Below are positions 30,972 to 41,617 of a stretch of DNA of 64,000 bases, in pieces. The notes under the pieces were generated by a model that worked only from the letters and a program-made list of their open reading frames with translations, had not been told where the DNA came from and ran no database searches. This DNA is from Acidobacteriota bacterium (lineage in GTDB: Bacteria; Acidobacteriota; Blastocatellia; Pyrinomonadales; Pyrinomonadaceae): positions 1-64,000 of the forward strand of contig JAJPKD010000174.1 of assembly GCA_021323895.1 (NCBI GenBank), in the 5' to 3' direction. Position 1 is the stretch's first letter; every line of letters starts with the position of its first letter. The position numbers and the translations under genes were made by a program.

Positions 30972-31924
30972 TAGCGCGGCACTTCAGCGGATTGCAGAAT
31001 ATCGGTGATCACCGAATCTGGCGTCGCGCCGTCAAGTTCTGCCTCGGCGCGCAGGGTCAATCGATGCCGCAGCACTGGACGCGCGATGTCGCGCACGTCG
31101 TCGGGAGTTGAAAAGTCACGACCGCGAATCGCTGACAGGGCTTTCGAGCACAGCAACAATGCCACTGCCGCGCGCGGGCTGGCGCCGTAATGCGCGGCCG
31201 CGTGAGCGCGCGTCCGGCGAACTATATCCACGATATAGCGCTGCACACCGGGCTCGACCCTCATATCTTGTACTTCTGCGCGACAACGTAAAATCGCATC
31301 GACCTCAGTAAGCGGCTGAATATCGACCTGCTCCAGTCGCCGGGCGTTGAAGCCGGCATCCCAACGCGCGATCACTTGTTGCTCTTCATCCGCAGACGGA
31401 TACGACAGAAGGATCTTCACCAGGAACCGATCGAGCTGCGCTTCCGGCAAAGGATAGGTTCCTTCATATTCGATCGGATTTTCAGTCGCCAGCACCGTGA
31501 ACATTGGCGACAGTCGATAGGGCTCGCCGTCGATCGTCACTTGCCGTTCTTCCATCGCTTCGAGCAACGCGGCTTGCGTCTTGGGCGGCGTGCGATTGAT
31601 TTCATCGGCGAGCAGGATGTCCGTGAACACCGGCCCGCGTCGCAGACTAAAGTTTGATGAAGCCATGTTGAAGACGTTCGTGCCGGTGATGTCCGAAGGC
31701 ATCAGATCGGGCGTGAATTGAATGCGGCCGAAGCCGGCGTTGATGATCCGCGCGAGCGTCTTGACGGTGAGCGTCTTCGCGGTTCCCGGAACCCCTTCGA
31801 CCAGCGCGTGCCCCTCGGCGAGCAAAGCAACCAGCATTTGTTCAATGGGCTCGTCCTGGCCGACGATTATCTTGCGCAGTTCGTTTTGGATGTGTGCAAC
31901 AGTCGAGGAGACGTATTCAGGCAT
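30971..31924 (-). CDS. MoxR-family AAA+ ATPase
   Basis: [42 protein letters not shown]...[27 protein letters not shown]. Start [16 protein letters not shown] at 31924; the ORF-track extension reads through the repeat element. Confidence 0.92.
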
Positions 31925-31930
31925 AGAGTT

Positions 31931-32023
31931 GTCAGTACCACCGGCCGTAGCGGGTGGGTTGGTCCTTTGAGATGGTCGAGCGAAAAGTAAGATCCATCGT
32001 CCGCTACCGCAGACGGTTCCGAC
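31931..32023. repeat. REPIN-like inverted doublet between moxR and DUF4350 genes
   Basis: GTCAGTACCACCGGCCGTAGCGGGTGGGTT (31931-31960) and CATCGTCCGCTACCGCAGACGGTTCCGAC (31995-32023). The second's reverse complement, GTCGGAACCGTCTGCGGTAGCGGACGATG, aligns with the first. Confidence 0.75.
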
Positions 32024-32024
32024 T

Positions 32025-33413
32025 TCAATTATGTTCAGCGCTTTGGCGTGCGTCGCGCGCGCGACCTTGCAATCCCAGCGCGGCTTCGATCTGGCGTAAT
32101 CTCCTGGCGAGTCGCAGCGTCTCTTTTCCGTTTGTCGGCGCGCCGTTGATGATATCTTCACAGCTTCGCATCAATGATTCAAGCTGCTCACGATTGAGCT
32201 TCGAGCGTGAAGCGACACGCGCAGCAATCTCCGCACGCGGGCTGTTGTTGTTCAAACCAGCGTGGCGCACGAGCACGCGACGCACCCGCGCGTAAATATT
32301 TTCGAGCGCCAGATCATGCGCTCGAGCGCGTTGCTGAAGTTCAGCCATCGAAGCCACGAATTCCAGACTCGATCGACGATCGACGTGTGCCAAGGGCAAC
32401 GGGCGCGCAAAGCGAGTTCCGCGCGACCAGACGATCGCCAGGCCAATCAGCGCAAGTTGCGCGCAAATCGCCAGCACCGGCGTGCCTTCGAAATACTGAA
32501 TCAGCGCGTTCTGCGTTGACGCGCGCCCCTGATGAAATTCATCAAACGCGATCAAGCCTCCGCTCGCTGCCACCACGTTCATCGCAAGCTGCAAATTGTC
32601 GGCGCGATTGATGCCGTTATTGGCGACAATGTACGGATCGGAAAGCAGAACGATGCGGCCTTTGCCGTGCGGATAATCGATCAGTATGGCGCCCTTATTG
32701 TCGGCGAAGCTCACCACGGGCGCGGGGGAGAGTTTCGGTCCAGCATCATTATCTGGCGGCGCGGGGGGCGGCTCGTTCGCAGACTCCTCTTCGTCATCAT
32801 CGAACGTTTGATCTCCATGGCCCAGCTTTTCCTTCTTCTGCTCCCTGGCAGCAATGATGATTGCGCCTGCAAATCTCGACGGCATGATCTTATCGACATC
32901 GCGCGCGTAGAAGGTCGCTTGCGAAGGCGGCACCGGCTTAACATTGCGAGTCATCTGTTCAAAGTCGCCCGGGTTCAGATCGTGCCAGGGAAAATTGATC
33001 ATGCGAGTTCTGATCATCCATGAGTCTGAGTCGGGTACCAGGCTTTGGTTGGGACTCCGATCGATCAGCACAAGCCGGCCGCCGCTCTCAACCCATTGGA
33101 GCAGCTCCTTCGTTTCGGTTCGCGAAAACGGAACTTTTGTGTCGCCGATGACTACGACGGTCGTGGGCTTTGGACCAGTATGACTCAGGAGCGATGCTGT
33201 CGATTCGCGCCAGCGCGCGACTTGAAACCCTGATTCGTGCAGGAAGTCATAGAACGCGCGCGTGCCGGTCGCCCCGGAATTGTAAGTCGAACGATCCGGC
33301 GCGTCTTCCGAATCCGCAGTGGTTGCAACCTTCACGTAGGACGCCGCGTTGAGCAGCACCAACAGCACCACCACCGCTATCAGCGTGATTATGACTATGA
33401 CTCGTTGACGCAT
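32025..33413 (-). CDS. DUF4350 domain-containing protein
   Basis: [28 protein letters not shown]...[30 protein letters not shown]...; sits between moxR and DUF4129 genes. Confidence 0.85.
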   Translation of the reverse strand: MRQRVIVIITLIAVVVLLVLLNAASYVKVATTADSEDAPDRSTYNSGATGTRAFYDFLHESGFQVARWRESTASLLSHTGPKPTTVVVIGDTKVPFSRTETKELLQWVESGGRLVLIDRSPNQSLVPDSDSWMIRTRMINFPWHDLNPGDFEQMTRNVKPVPPSQATFYARDVDKIMPSRFAGAIIIAAREQKKEKLGHGDQTFDDDEEESANEPPPAPPDNDAGPKLSPAPVVSFADNKGAILIDYPHGKGRIVLLSDPYIVANNGINRADNLQLAMNVVAASGGLIAFDEFHQGRASTQNALIQYFEGTPVLAICAQLALIGLAIVWSRGTRFARPLPLAHVDRRSSLEFVASMAELQQRARAHDLALENIYARVRRVLVRHAGLNNNSPRAEIAARVASRSKLNREQLESLMRSCEDIINGAPTNGKETLRLARRLRQIEAALGLQGRARDARQSAEHN

Positions 33414-33415
33414 AA

Positions 33416-33528
33416 AGTCAGTCGAAACTCGCGAGTCGCGAGTCTTCCGCCACAAGTCGATTTGATTTGCTAGTTCGATTATTACTCATGACGCTCGACT
33501 CGTGACTCACGACTCTTGACTAGTCACT
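33416..33528. repeat. Heptad-repeat inverted arms (locus F)
   Basis: Left AGTCAGT CGAAACT CGCGAGT CGCGAGT (33416-33443); right CTCGACT CGTGACT CACGACT CTTGACT AGTCACT (33494-33528). Confidence 0.8.
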
Positions 33529-34571
33529 ATCGTTCGGTATCCGTTGCGAAATTCTTTCCAGTCGTCTTCTGCGACCGGAACAAATCCGTACCAATGCAGC
33601 TCAAAACTGTGCGTGAGCTTGCGCATAGAACCGTACAGACTCACTTTATCTCTCACTGAATTCAGATAGTCGCGGTTCGTTTTGTACTGGGCGAGACTGA
33701 TGATCTTTCGATCGCCCAGCTCGCAGAGCATTGCGATGTATGCTTTGCGAATCGCCGTGCGCAGATTGCCTTCACGCGCCAATGCCTCCGCCTGCGCCAA
33801 CAGATCGGCTCCGGATTGATCCGGCTCAAGCCGCTCGCCCAAAACGATGCGCGCCTCGCGTTTTGTCTTCCTCTTGCGCCGGCCGCTCAGCAAGCGCGGT
33901 CCAAACTTCCAGATCAGGAAGGCAATCGCGGCAATGCAAATACCGACAATCAAAATCTGCGCCAGCATGGAAATAATTCGAGAGCCACCTCCTGGTTTCA
34001 TCGGCTCGGTTTGCGGAAAAAGTATGCTGAGCCAGCGCAAGAACCTTTCGAGCAAGCGCTCGAGCGCGCTGCCTTCGGGAGCTTTCTGGATGTACTCAGG
34101 CCGCCGCAGGATTTCGGCGAGCTTACCTTTATTCGCATCCTTGTCGGATGAATTTGCCGCGTTGCCGTTCTGTATCTCTTTCAGCCGATCTTCGATCGCG
34201 CGCAGACGTTCGGCGATGCGGGCCAGCATTTCAGCTCGGGCTGTTCCACTGTTTGCCTTTTCATAATCCGCAAGGGCTTTATGCAGCCACGAATTATCAA
34301 CGGCGATTGTTTGGCCGTTCACCAAAACTGTTTCGTTGGCAGGAAGCAGTTCGCGAATTTTTTGCAGGTTTGTGGAGATGAACGCGCTGCTCTCGGTGCG
34401 GCTCTCGTCCTCGCCCGCGCCGTGCAACTCTTCCATCAGGTTCGCCGCGGCGGAAACGCGATGCTGATAATCGCTGAGAGTGGTTGTGTTCGCGCGCGCA
34501 ATGCCAAACAGCATGACGACACAGGCGCAGGTCGCCAGTGCAAATCGAAGGAATCTAACGTAATCACTCAT
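33507..34571 (-). CDS. DUF4129 domain-containing protein
   Basis: C-terminal region AIRKAYIAMLCELGDRKIISLAQYKTNRDYLNSV...FELHWYGFVPVAEDDWKEFRNGY. Confidence 0.85.
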   Translation of the reverse strand: MSDYVRFLRFALATCACVVMLFGIARANTTTLSDYQHRVSAAANLMEELHGAGEDESRTESSAFISTNLQKIRELLPANETVLVNGQTIAVDNSWLHKALADYEKANSGTARAEMLARIAERLRAIEDRLKEIQNGNAANSSDKDANKGKLAEILRRPEYIQKAPEGSALERLLERFLRWLSILFPQTEPMKPGGGSRIISMLAQILIVGICIAAIAFLIWKFGPRLLSGRRKRKTKREARIVLGERLEPDQSGADLLAQAEALAREGNLRTAIRKAYIAMLCELGDRKIISLAQYKTNRDYLNSVRDKVSLYGSMRKLTHSFELHWYGFVPVAEDDWKEFRNGYRTIVTSQES

Positions 34572-34635
34572 CGCTGATTTCGCGTTGAATGATCGTCGTT
34601 TTCGGAAACTGAAGCAAGAGGACTGTGGTAATTGA

Positions 34636-35610
34636 CTACTGGTTGCGCAACTTCTTGACCAGGTCGCGCGCCTCGGCAGCGTAATCGCCTTTGGGAGACA
34701 GGTGTAGGTATTCTTCGTATTCGACGCGCGCGCGTTGGGGCTGGCCCAGCTTGAGGAGGATGTTTCCGGCCAGCAAATGCGCCTCTGCGAAATCCGGTTT
34801 CAATTGCAAGGTGTGGCCGATGGCGCTGCCGGCCTTAATCGTTTCGCCGTTGTCCCAATACAACCGGGCCAGCGTGAAGTATCCATGCCAATTTTTTTCA
34901 TCAAGCTTCAATCCGGCCAGCAGAGAACTCTCGGCTTCCTGATGTCGCTTCTGCCGCCAATAAACTTCGCCGGAGGCGAAGAGCGCTGTCGGATCGTCAG
35001 ACTTGATTCCCAGCGCGCGCGCAAATGATTGCTCAGCATTGGGCCAATCGCGCAGGTCCATGAACGCCATTCCCATCAGCAATTGCGCGTCGAAAAATTC
35101 CGGATAGATCGACAAAGCCTTGCGGAAATGCGCAATCGCTTCGTTCTGATTCTTCCGCGCATACGAATCGCGGCCCCGCGAATATTCTTCGCGTGCAGTT
35201 GCCGGAACCCGAGCATCGATCACACCCAGTGAAGTCGCGTTGTTCGTTGAGCTGCGATCTGATTTCACCAAGTTGAAAAGCAGGTAAACCTTGAAGAGGA
35301 CGGTAACGTCGGCGTCCTGTTGCATGGGCCCATAGCCAGGCGTATTGATGATCACCCGATAGTAACCGCGCTGAAGGTTCGCGAAGCGAAAGCGGCCGCG
35401 CGCGTCGGTGCTCATCTGATCGACGATGCCGCCGCTGAACCTTTCGAGGCGCACTTGAACATCGCGCAGCGGCGCATTCTCACCGGCGATATTCACCTGG
35501 CCGGAAACTTCAAAGCTCTGATTATTTGGATTGTAAGTGTCGCGGTCGCGTTGAGCGTAAATGTACGTCGGAAGGAGCAGAACAATCAGTGCACAGAAGA
35601 GGCGCTGCAT
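34636..35610 (-). CDS. CarboxypepD_reg-like + TPR secreted protein
   Basis: Signal peptide; FEVSGQVNIAGENAPLRDVQVRLERFSGGIVDQMSTDARGRFRFANLQRGYYRVIINTPGY, followed by TPR units. Confidence 0.85.
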   Translation of the reverse strand: MQRLFCALIVLLLPTYIYAQRDRDTYNPNNQSFEVSGQVNIAGENAPLRDVQVRLERFSGGIVDQMSTDARGRFRFANLQRGYYRVIINTPGYGPMQQDADVTVLFKVYLLFNLVKSDRSSTNNATSLGVIDARVPATAREEYSRGRDSYARKNQNEAIAHFRKALSIYPEFFDAQLLMGMAFMDLRDWPNAEQSFARALGIKSDDPTALFASGEVYWRQKRHQEAESSLLAGLKLDEKNWHGYFTLARLYWDNGETIKAGSAIGHTLQLKPDFAEAHLLAGNILLKLGQPQRARVEYEEYLHLSPKGDYAAEARDLVKKLRNQ

Positions 35611-35666
35611 ACTTTGCTTCTCAGCTTACCACTGAGACTAAAGTTGAAAGCATTTGAAAGAAAACT

Positions 35667-35696
35667 GCCGGGCGATCCTTTAGCAGACCGCCCGGC
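35667..35696 (-). terminator. Intrinsic terminator (minus strand)
   Basis: GCCGGGCG...CGCCCGGC with AGTTTTCTTT following on the minus strand, downstream of the receptor gene. Confidence 0.75.
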
Positions 35697-35734
35697 GTGA
35701 AATTCTATCCGATCAAGCGCCGATCGTCAGCCGA

Positions 35735-38700
35735 TCAGTGCGTGTAAGACACCCCGAATTGAATCAGCCGCGCGGGCACGGCAGTCTCGAGAATTCGCGT
35801 GAACGACGACGTGCCGCCGTTGATGTTCACGGACGTGCTGCCCGACGGAATTCGGAATACCGGGTGATTGAACAAGTTGAAGACATCCATACGCACTTGG
35901 AAGTGCTCCTTCTCGCGGACGGTAAAGCGGCGAATCAGCGAGAAGTCCCAGTTCTGCTGCATCGGTCCACGGAACGCATTCCGCGGCGTGTTACCCCAGC
36001 CGGTGGCGCCCGCATTAGTCGTGATGCCACTCGCTGGAATTGTGTTGAGCGGAATTATCGGCGCCGTGCTGAAGCAAGCCGGATTCAGGTAATGGGCCAC
36101 GATGTCACTCGTAGAGCCGTGCGTGTAGGCCGTCTTCGGGTTCGAGCAGAGGAACGTTGCAGTTCCCAGCGTCGCGCCAAAGATGCCGCCCGTGCTCGTG
36201 TCGGTGACCGAGAAGGGCAAGCCGCTTTGATAAGTGACAATGCCGCTGATGGCCCAATCATGGAACAACACATTGTTGAGGAACCCGAAGCGCGGAATGT
36301 CGTACGTGTAGCTCACCACCAGGCGATGCGGGCGATCGAAGTCGCCGCGGGCCTTGTTCTGCTGTGGGTTCGATTGATCGTTGTAAATGTTCGCGCCATT
36401 CTGGCCGTTGCGGGTGGCGTTCAGTTCGTCGGTGCTGAGCGAGCCACTGACGTTGTCATACGTGCGCGAAAGCGTGTAAGCCGCCTGGAAATACATACCA
36501 TGCGTCAAGCGCCGCGAAATGGTGGTCTGGAACGAGTTGTAAATCGAAAAGCCAATGTTCCCAGAATACCGCGCGCCGCGTTTACGCGACAGCCCGACAA
36601 TCTGGTGCCGCAACTCTTCGTTGTTGACGGTGTTGTTGGTGATGGTGTAGCTCACCCCGTTCATGTCGCGTACGGTGACCGGACTCGCCACGCTGGCAAC
36701 TCGGGCAATATATGGATCCCAGATGCCCAGGCCTCCGACGTAGTGCGAGCCGACGTAGCCGAATTCAACGGCCCAACCTCTGCCGATCTCACGTTGCAGA
36801 GTCGCATTCCACTGTTGTGTGTAAGGCGTGTAAGGCTGCACTGGGGCAGTTGTGAATGACGCGAGATTGATGGAGCAATTAGTCGCGGTGCCACCATAAT
36901 TCAAACAAGCCTGGCCGGCTTCATTCACAAAGATCGGTCCAACGCCTGGGTCGTTGATATCAAGTGGCCCAGACCCCGAAATACGCCGCAAGCCGGCAAA
37001 TCGGGTCGCTTGCGGAATGAACGCCGTTGCGACTGCAGATGGCGGCGGAATCGTGCCCAGCGGATTCGCCAATTGCAACGCGGTCGGATTCGTATTGCTG
37101 GAAAGTGGCTGCACCGTGAAAGGTGCGGCGAGCGAGTTCTGAAGAATGTTCTGATTCGACAGCCTCTGGTAGTACAGTCCGTAGCCAGCGCGAATCACCG
37201 TCTTCTGATCACCCTTAAGGTCATAAGCAAAGCCGACGCGCGGTGCAAAGTTGTTTCCATCGAAACAGCTCTTCAGCGCGCAATCAGAAACGCCCGGAGT
37301 CCCGGTGAAGCCCGACAAATTCACTTGCGCCGGAATCAGGAACGGATTGCGTCCTTGGGCGGCCAGCGCTGGATCGTAAATGCCGGCGCGGAAAAGTTTG
37401 TCATGCCCAAAGCTCATGCCTTCCCAACGCAGGCCCAAGTTAAGCGTAAGCTTCGGCGAGAAGCGGAAATCATCCTGGAAGAATCCCGAATAGTCAGTGG
37501 CGATAAAGTTTCGCGCCGGATCGCCGAATGCCGACTGGATTGCGGTAACGCGCCCGCGCAGGAGGTTCTGAAACGCGGTGCAATCGTTTGTGTCGTTGCG
37601 ACAGTTAGCCTGCGCCAGCGACGCCGTGCCGGTGCCGCCAAAGGTGAGTGCGCCGCGCACCGCAAAGTTGTTGAAGCGATTCAGTTGATATTGAATCCGT
37701 TCACCGCCCATGCGGAGTGTGTGCTTGCCTTTGATCCAGGAAAGCGTTTCGACGATGTTGTATTGATTCGACACCGTACCTCGATCGTCGTTAACACCGG
37801 TGCCCAGCGAGAACGATCCGGTTACCGCTACCCGATAAATGCCGGGGAACTGCGAACTATTGCCGCGGGTGGCACCGACGTCACTTAGATTCAAGGTGTC
37901 CGTGGGTATGTTTGCAAAGAGGAACCGGCTGTAGCCGAGTCTCACTTCGTTCACCACGGTGCTGCTGAACTGATGGGTTTCGGTGATCGCCAGAAAGCGA
38001 TTCCACTGCGTGTCCGTACGCGGATTAGTTAGCGTCGTGTCCGTGCCGTAAGGTTTGGCGACCGACCCTTCATCCCAGAACCAACGTCCGGAGATCGTGT
38101 CTTTGCCTTGCCTCATGCTGCGGTCATAGCTGATCACATATTGATTGTCTTTGATCGGCGCAATCGCTGAGAACTGACAGGTGAAAGTGCCGATCGCTCC
38201 CCCGGTGACGCCGCCGCAACCGGTTTGGCCCAGACGCGGAATCAGGTACTTTCCACCGAAGCGATTACTCGGCGCGTTAAGAATGCTGACCGCAACCGGA
38301 TCGATTTGCGCGGGCGCCAAATTGAACGCAGTGGCCAGCAAAGCCGCGGACGTAGAACCATCGGCGTTGGTGGGAAACGCTTGCACGATTGGAGCTGTGG
38401 TTGAGCCGGCAGGGTCAACGCCGTTACGTGCTCGCACGCCCTGATAATTGAAGAACCAGAAACCACCGAGCTTCGGAACCGGCCCGCTACCGCTGCCGCC
38501 AAAAACATTTTGCAGCAGACGTGGGCGCTTGCTGAGACCATTCGCGTTCCGGAACCACTCGTTCGCATTCAAAGCATCGTTGCGATGCTGCCAATAACCT
38601 TCCCAGTGAAAATTCTTTTCGCCCGATTTAATCACCAGGCCGAGCGCGCCGCCGCCTTTGCTTCCCTGCGAAGCATCGTAAAGCGACGTCGCGACTTTCA

Positions 38701-39366
38701 TTTCCTGTAGCGCGTTCGGATTGGGCAACGGCACAGTGTCAAAGTGCGCGAGGTTGAAATCGTTAACGTTGATGCCTTGCAGCGTCACGCTGTTGTCGCT
38801 CGTTCGTTGTCCGTTAACGGTGACGTCCGCGGTACCGCGACCCGCGCTGCGAACATCAGTCGGCTCGCCGGTGACGCCTGTCGATAGGTTGAGCAGGAAG
38901 AGAAAGTTTGGTGAAGCTAGCGGCAGCGAGCGTAGCGTTGCGGCATCCAGCGCCTGGCCAGTGGTCGCGCTCGACGGATTGATCAGCGTCGGCGTAGCTT
39001 CGACGTTAACCGTCTCAGAGATGTTACCCGGTTCAGCGAAACGTCCTGGCGCGTGGATTCAGTGATGCGAACTTGCACCTCGGCAATGACCGCCTTCTTG
39101 AAGTTCGCCGCCGAAATCTCGATCCGGTAACGACCCGGCGGCAGAAGCGTCACCGAATATCCACCATCATCACTGGTGCTGACGGTGCGCTCGGCTTTTC
39201 CGGTAGCGTCACTGATGACGACTACACTTGCGCCACTCACCAAAGCACCGTTCTTATCTGTGACGAGGCCGGTGATGCCACCGGTTTGGTTCGCCTGTGC
39301 TGCGGCGACCACACACAAAAGACCGAGAAGCACCCCGCTTGCTAAAACGCGCATAACACTACGCAT
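35735..39366 (-). pseudogene. TonB-dependent receptor (Oar-like), split by a single-base frameshift
   Basis: N-terminal part MRSVMRVLASGVLLGLLCVVAAAQANQTGGITGLVTDKNGALVSGASVVV...RQDVSLN is in one frame. PGNISETVNVEATPTLINPSSATTGQALDAATLRSLPLASPNFLFLLNLSTGVTGEPTDVRSAGRGTADVTVNGQRTSDNSVTLQGINVNDF... continues in the other, with no stop between. Shift near 39033-39037. Confidence 0.85.
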
Positions 39367-39677
39367 CGCTACTGCCTCCTTTTCTGTCGAGAACCGTTTG
39401 GACCAATGCCGACTCTGGGGCGTCGGCGGACTAAGTGGAAAAGACTCTGGTCTAGTGTTAGGCAACCAATGTTCCCTTATCGAGCGGCGAGACCATCATT
39501 CGATCAAAGGCGCAAATGCGCGAATAACGAGCAGTCGAGTTACGCACGCAGAGATACTAAACCAAAATTCTGTTGAATATTCGAAATATCGGATTTAACT
39601 GCAGTGGTTGGCCCGGAAGGAGGGCCTGAGTTAGTCATCCAACTTTATAGAAGCATCCACGAAAATTCAGAAAGCGA

Positions 39678-40781
39678 TCACTGTCGCGGCTGCGCAGAGT
39701 AATTCAAGCCGAGCACGGTGCCAGTGGGCATCTGCATCGGCGGAGGCGGGACAAATTTCGGAGCCCGTCCAGTCACTAACGCCGGCGCGAATGGCGATAC
39801 GACGTTGGGCAGGGTGGGCATCTCTGGCAATTGGCGCGCGGCCATCAATTCGATGTCGTAACCTTCGTGTCGCACTCGCTCATCGACGTAGAGCAACGAC
39901 AGACCGAGCATCCAAATGGGCGCGAGCATGATTTGGCTGCATTGCAGGATGACTTCGTATCCGATGGCGTACCAGGTCGGCGAGTTCGAACCGAATGGCG
40001 ACAGATCGACGCCGTTCAAATAGCCGTACCAACTCAGCGGGATCATCAACAGCATCAACGCGGAATAGGTCGCGAAGAAAGTAAACAACGCCATCGCCAT
40101 CAAGCGTCTGACATTGCCGCTCGCCAGCGAGAAGCTGCGGCCAATCGCCGCGAGCACGCCCTTGCCTTCGACCAGCATCGCCTGCGGCACATAAGCCATG
40201 CGACCCGCGAGCATGAAGAACAAAACCAGTCCGGCGCTAATTCCCGCGACCACGCCAATCCCGCCAATGATCGCGGATATCCAGGGCGAAATCATCGCGC
40301 TGAATCCGATGGCCGCAAACAAAACGAACGTGAAGAACATGTAGGCCATCGACGCTACCATGGCCGCGAACGCTAACCAGAAAGCCACGAGAAGGCTGGC
40401 TCCCAACAGACTCCAGAACCGCGATTTCACGGCGCGATAGGTGGTCCGCGCGCTGACCGGTTCATTCCACAGAAGATGCGAAACCAGATTGCGCGTGGCC
40501 CCGCCCATCACGACCAAACTGAAGAGGAAACCGCAGGCGATGATTCCAATGCCACCGATGATAAGCAAGACATACAAAGCGACATTCAGATCGCTCGACG
40601 TAGAACCAATCGCGCGAACGGCAATGGTCGTGATCGTCCAGCCCAGGGCCGAGACCAGCACCGGCGGCGCTGCAATTCTAATGAGCGTGAGAAAGTGGTG
40701 GCGATAGAGTCGCACTGCACGATCGATCAGATCGCCCGCGCCCAGCGGAGCCAACGCAAGCTCGTTAGACGTAGAGTTCAT
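39678..40781 (-). CDS. Multi-TM membrane protein (possible glycerophosphodiester phosphodiesterase membrane-domain-like)
   Basis: LAPLGAGDLIDRAVRLYRHHFLTLIRIAAPPVL...; six or so hydrophobic segments. Confidence 0.65.
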   Translation of the reverse strand: MNSTSNELALAPLGAGDLIDRAVRLYRHHFLTLIRIAAPPVLVSALGWTITTIAVRAIGSTSSDLNVALYVLLIIGGIGIIACGFLFSLVVMGGATRNLVSHLLWNEPVSARTTYRAVKSRFWSLLGASLLVAFWLAFAAMVASMAYMFFTFVLFAAIGFSAMISPWISAIIGGIGVVAGISAGLVLFFMLAGRMAYVPQAMLVEGKGVLAAIGRSFSLASGNVRRLMAMALFTFFATYSALMLLMIPLSWYGYLNGVDLSPFGSNSPTWYAIGYEVILQCSQIMLAPIWMLGLSLLYVDERVRHEGYDIELMAARQLPEMPTLPNVVSPFAPALVTGRAPKFVPPPPMQMPTGTVLGLNYSAQPRQ

Positions 40782-40815
40782 CGCTCGAAGATAATGACCA
40801 ATCCGGAAGTCTCGA

Positions 40816-41595
40816 TCAAGGTTTCAAATTAGATCTGCTTCGCTCCAGCTGAGGAAGGTCATGGAACGACGCGCGCCGCGAGCAGAAAAGATTAAAGCGA
40901 ACAATAAACCACAGCGCGCTTAACGCATCGCGCGCGCGAATCTTCTTTCCCTGGTCGTAAGTCCTTCCGTAGTAGCTAATTGGTACTTCGTAAATCGAGC
41001 AACGTAGCTTGGCGACTTTTGCCGTAACTTCGACTTCAAAGCCGAAGCCTTTCGAAACAATGATCATGCTGCGAATGATCTCGCCGCGAAAGGCCTTATA
41101 GCCGGTTTCAATATCAGTCATGTTCAGGTTCGTCAGCACGTTGGAAACAATGGTGAGCAGCTTGTTGGCGATAAAGTGATGGAAGTACAAGACGCGCGCC
41201 GCACGTCGCACCAGAAACCGCGAACCAAACACCACGTCAGCGTGTCCACCCAGAATCGGACCGATGAGCAGTGGAATCTCGCTCGGATCGTACTCAAGAT
41301 CGGCGTCCTGAATCATGACGATGTCGCCCTTTGTCAGACTAATGCCGGCCCGCAGCGCCGCAGTCTTGCCTCGATTGCGATCGAGGGCCGTGAAGACGAC
41401 GTTCGCATGCGCGCGAGCCAACTGATCTGCGAGTTGGGCAGAGCCATCAGTAGAACCATCGTCCACGATGATGATTTCGAGTAACTGATCCAACTCGAGG
41501 AGTTTGGCCACAACTTGGGCCAGCGTCGATACTTCTTTATAGAGCGGTATGACCACCGACAAGCAACGTGAATCATTCTCGTTAATTCGCATCAT
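40816..41595 (-). CDS. Glycosyltransferase family 2
   Basis: LSVVIPLYKEVSTLAQVVAKLLELDQLLEIIIVDDGSTDGSAQLADQL...IQDADLEYDPSEIP. Confidence 0.92.
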   Translation of the reverse strand: MMRINENDSRCLSVVIPLYKEVSTLAQVVAKLLELDQLLEIIIVDDGSTDGSAQLADQLARAHANVVFTALDRNRGKTAALRAGISLTKGDIVMIQDADLEYDPSEIPLLIGPILGGHADVVFGSRFLVRRAARVLYFHHFIANKLLTIVSNVLTNLNMTDIETGYKAFRGEIIRSMIIVSKGFGFEVEVTAKVAKLRCSIYEVPISYYGRTYDQGKKIRARDALSALWFIVRFNLFCSRRASFHDLPQLERSRSNLKP

Positions 41596-41617
41596 GTGGT
41601 CGTTCCCAGCATCCGGC

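Noticed and set aside
31925-32161. N-terminal extension of MoxR in the ORF track ([13 protein letters not shown]...)
   Set aside because: Overlaps the 3' end of the DUF4350 gene and reads through the REPIN-like doublet; the true start is [13 protein letters not shown] at 31924.
35738-37888. Long + strand ORFs (373 aa and 292 aa) opposite a TonB receptor
   Set aside because: Antisense shadow ORFs, Arg/Val-rich without recognisable domains; the minus-strand receptor is clear.
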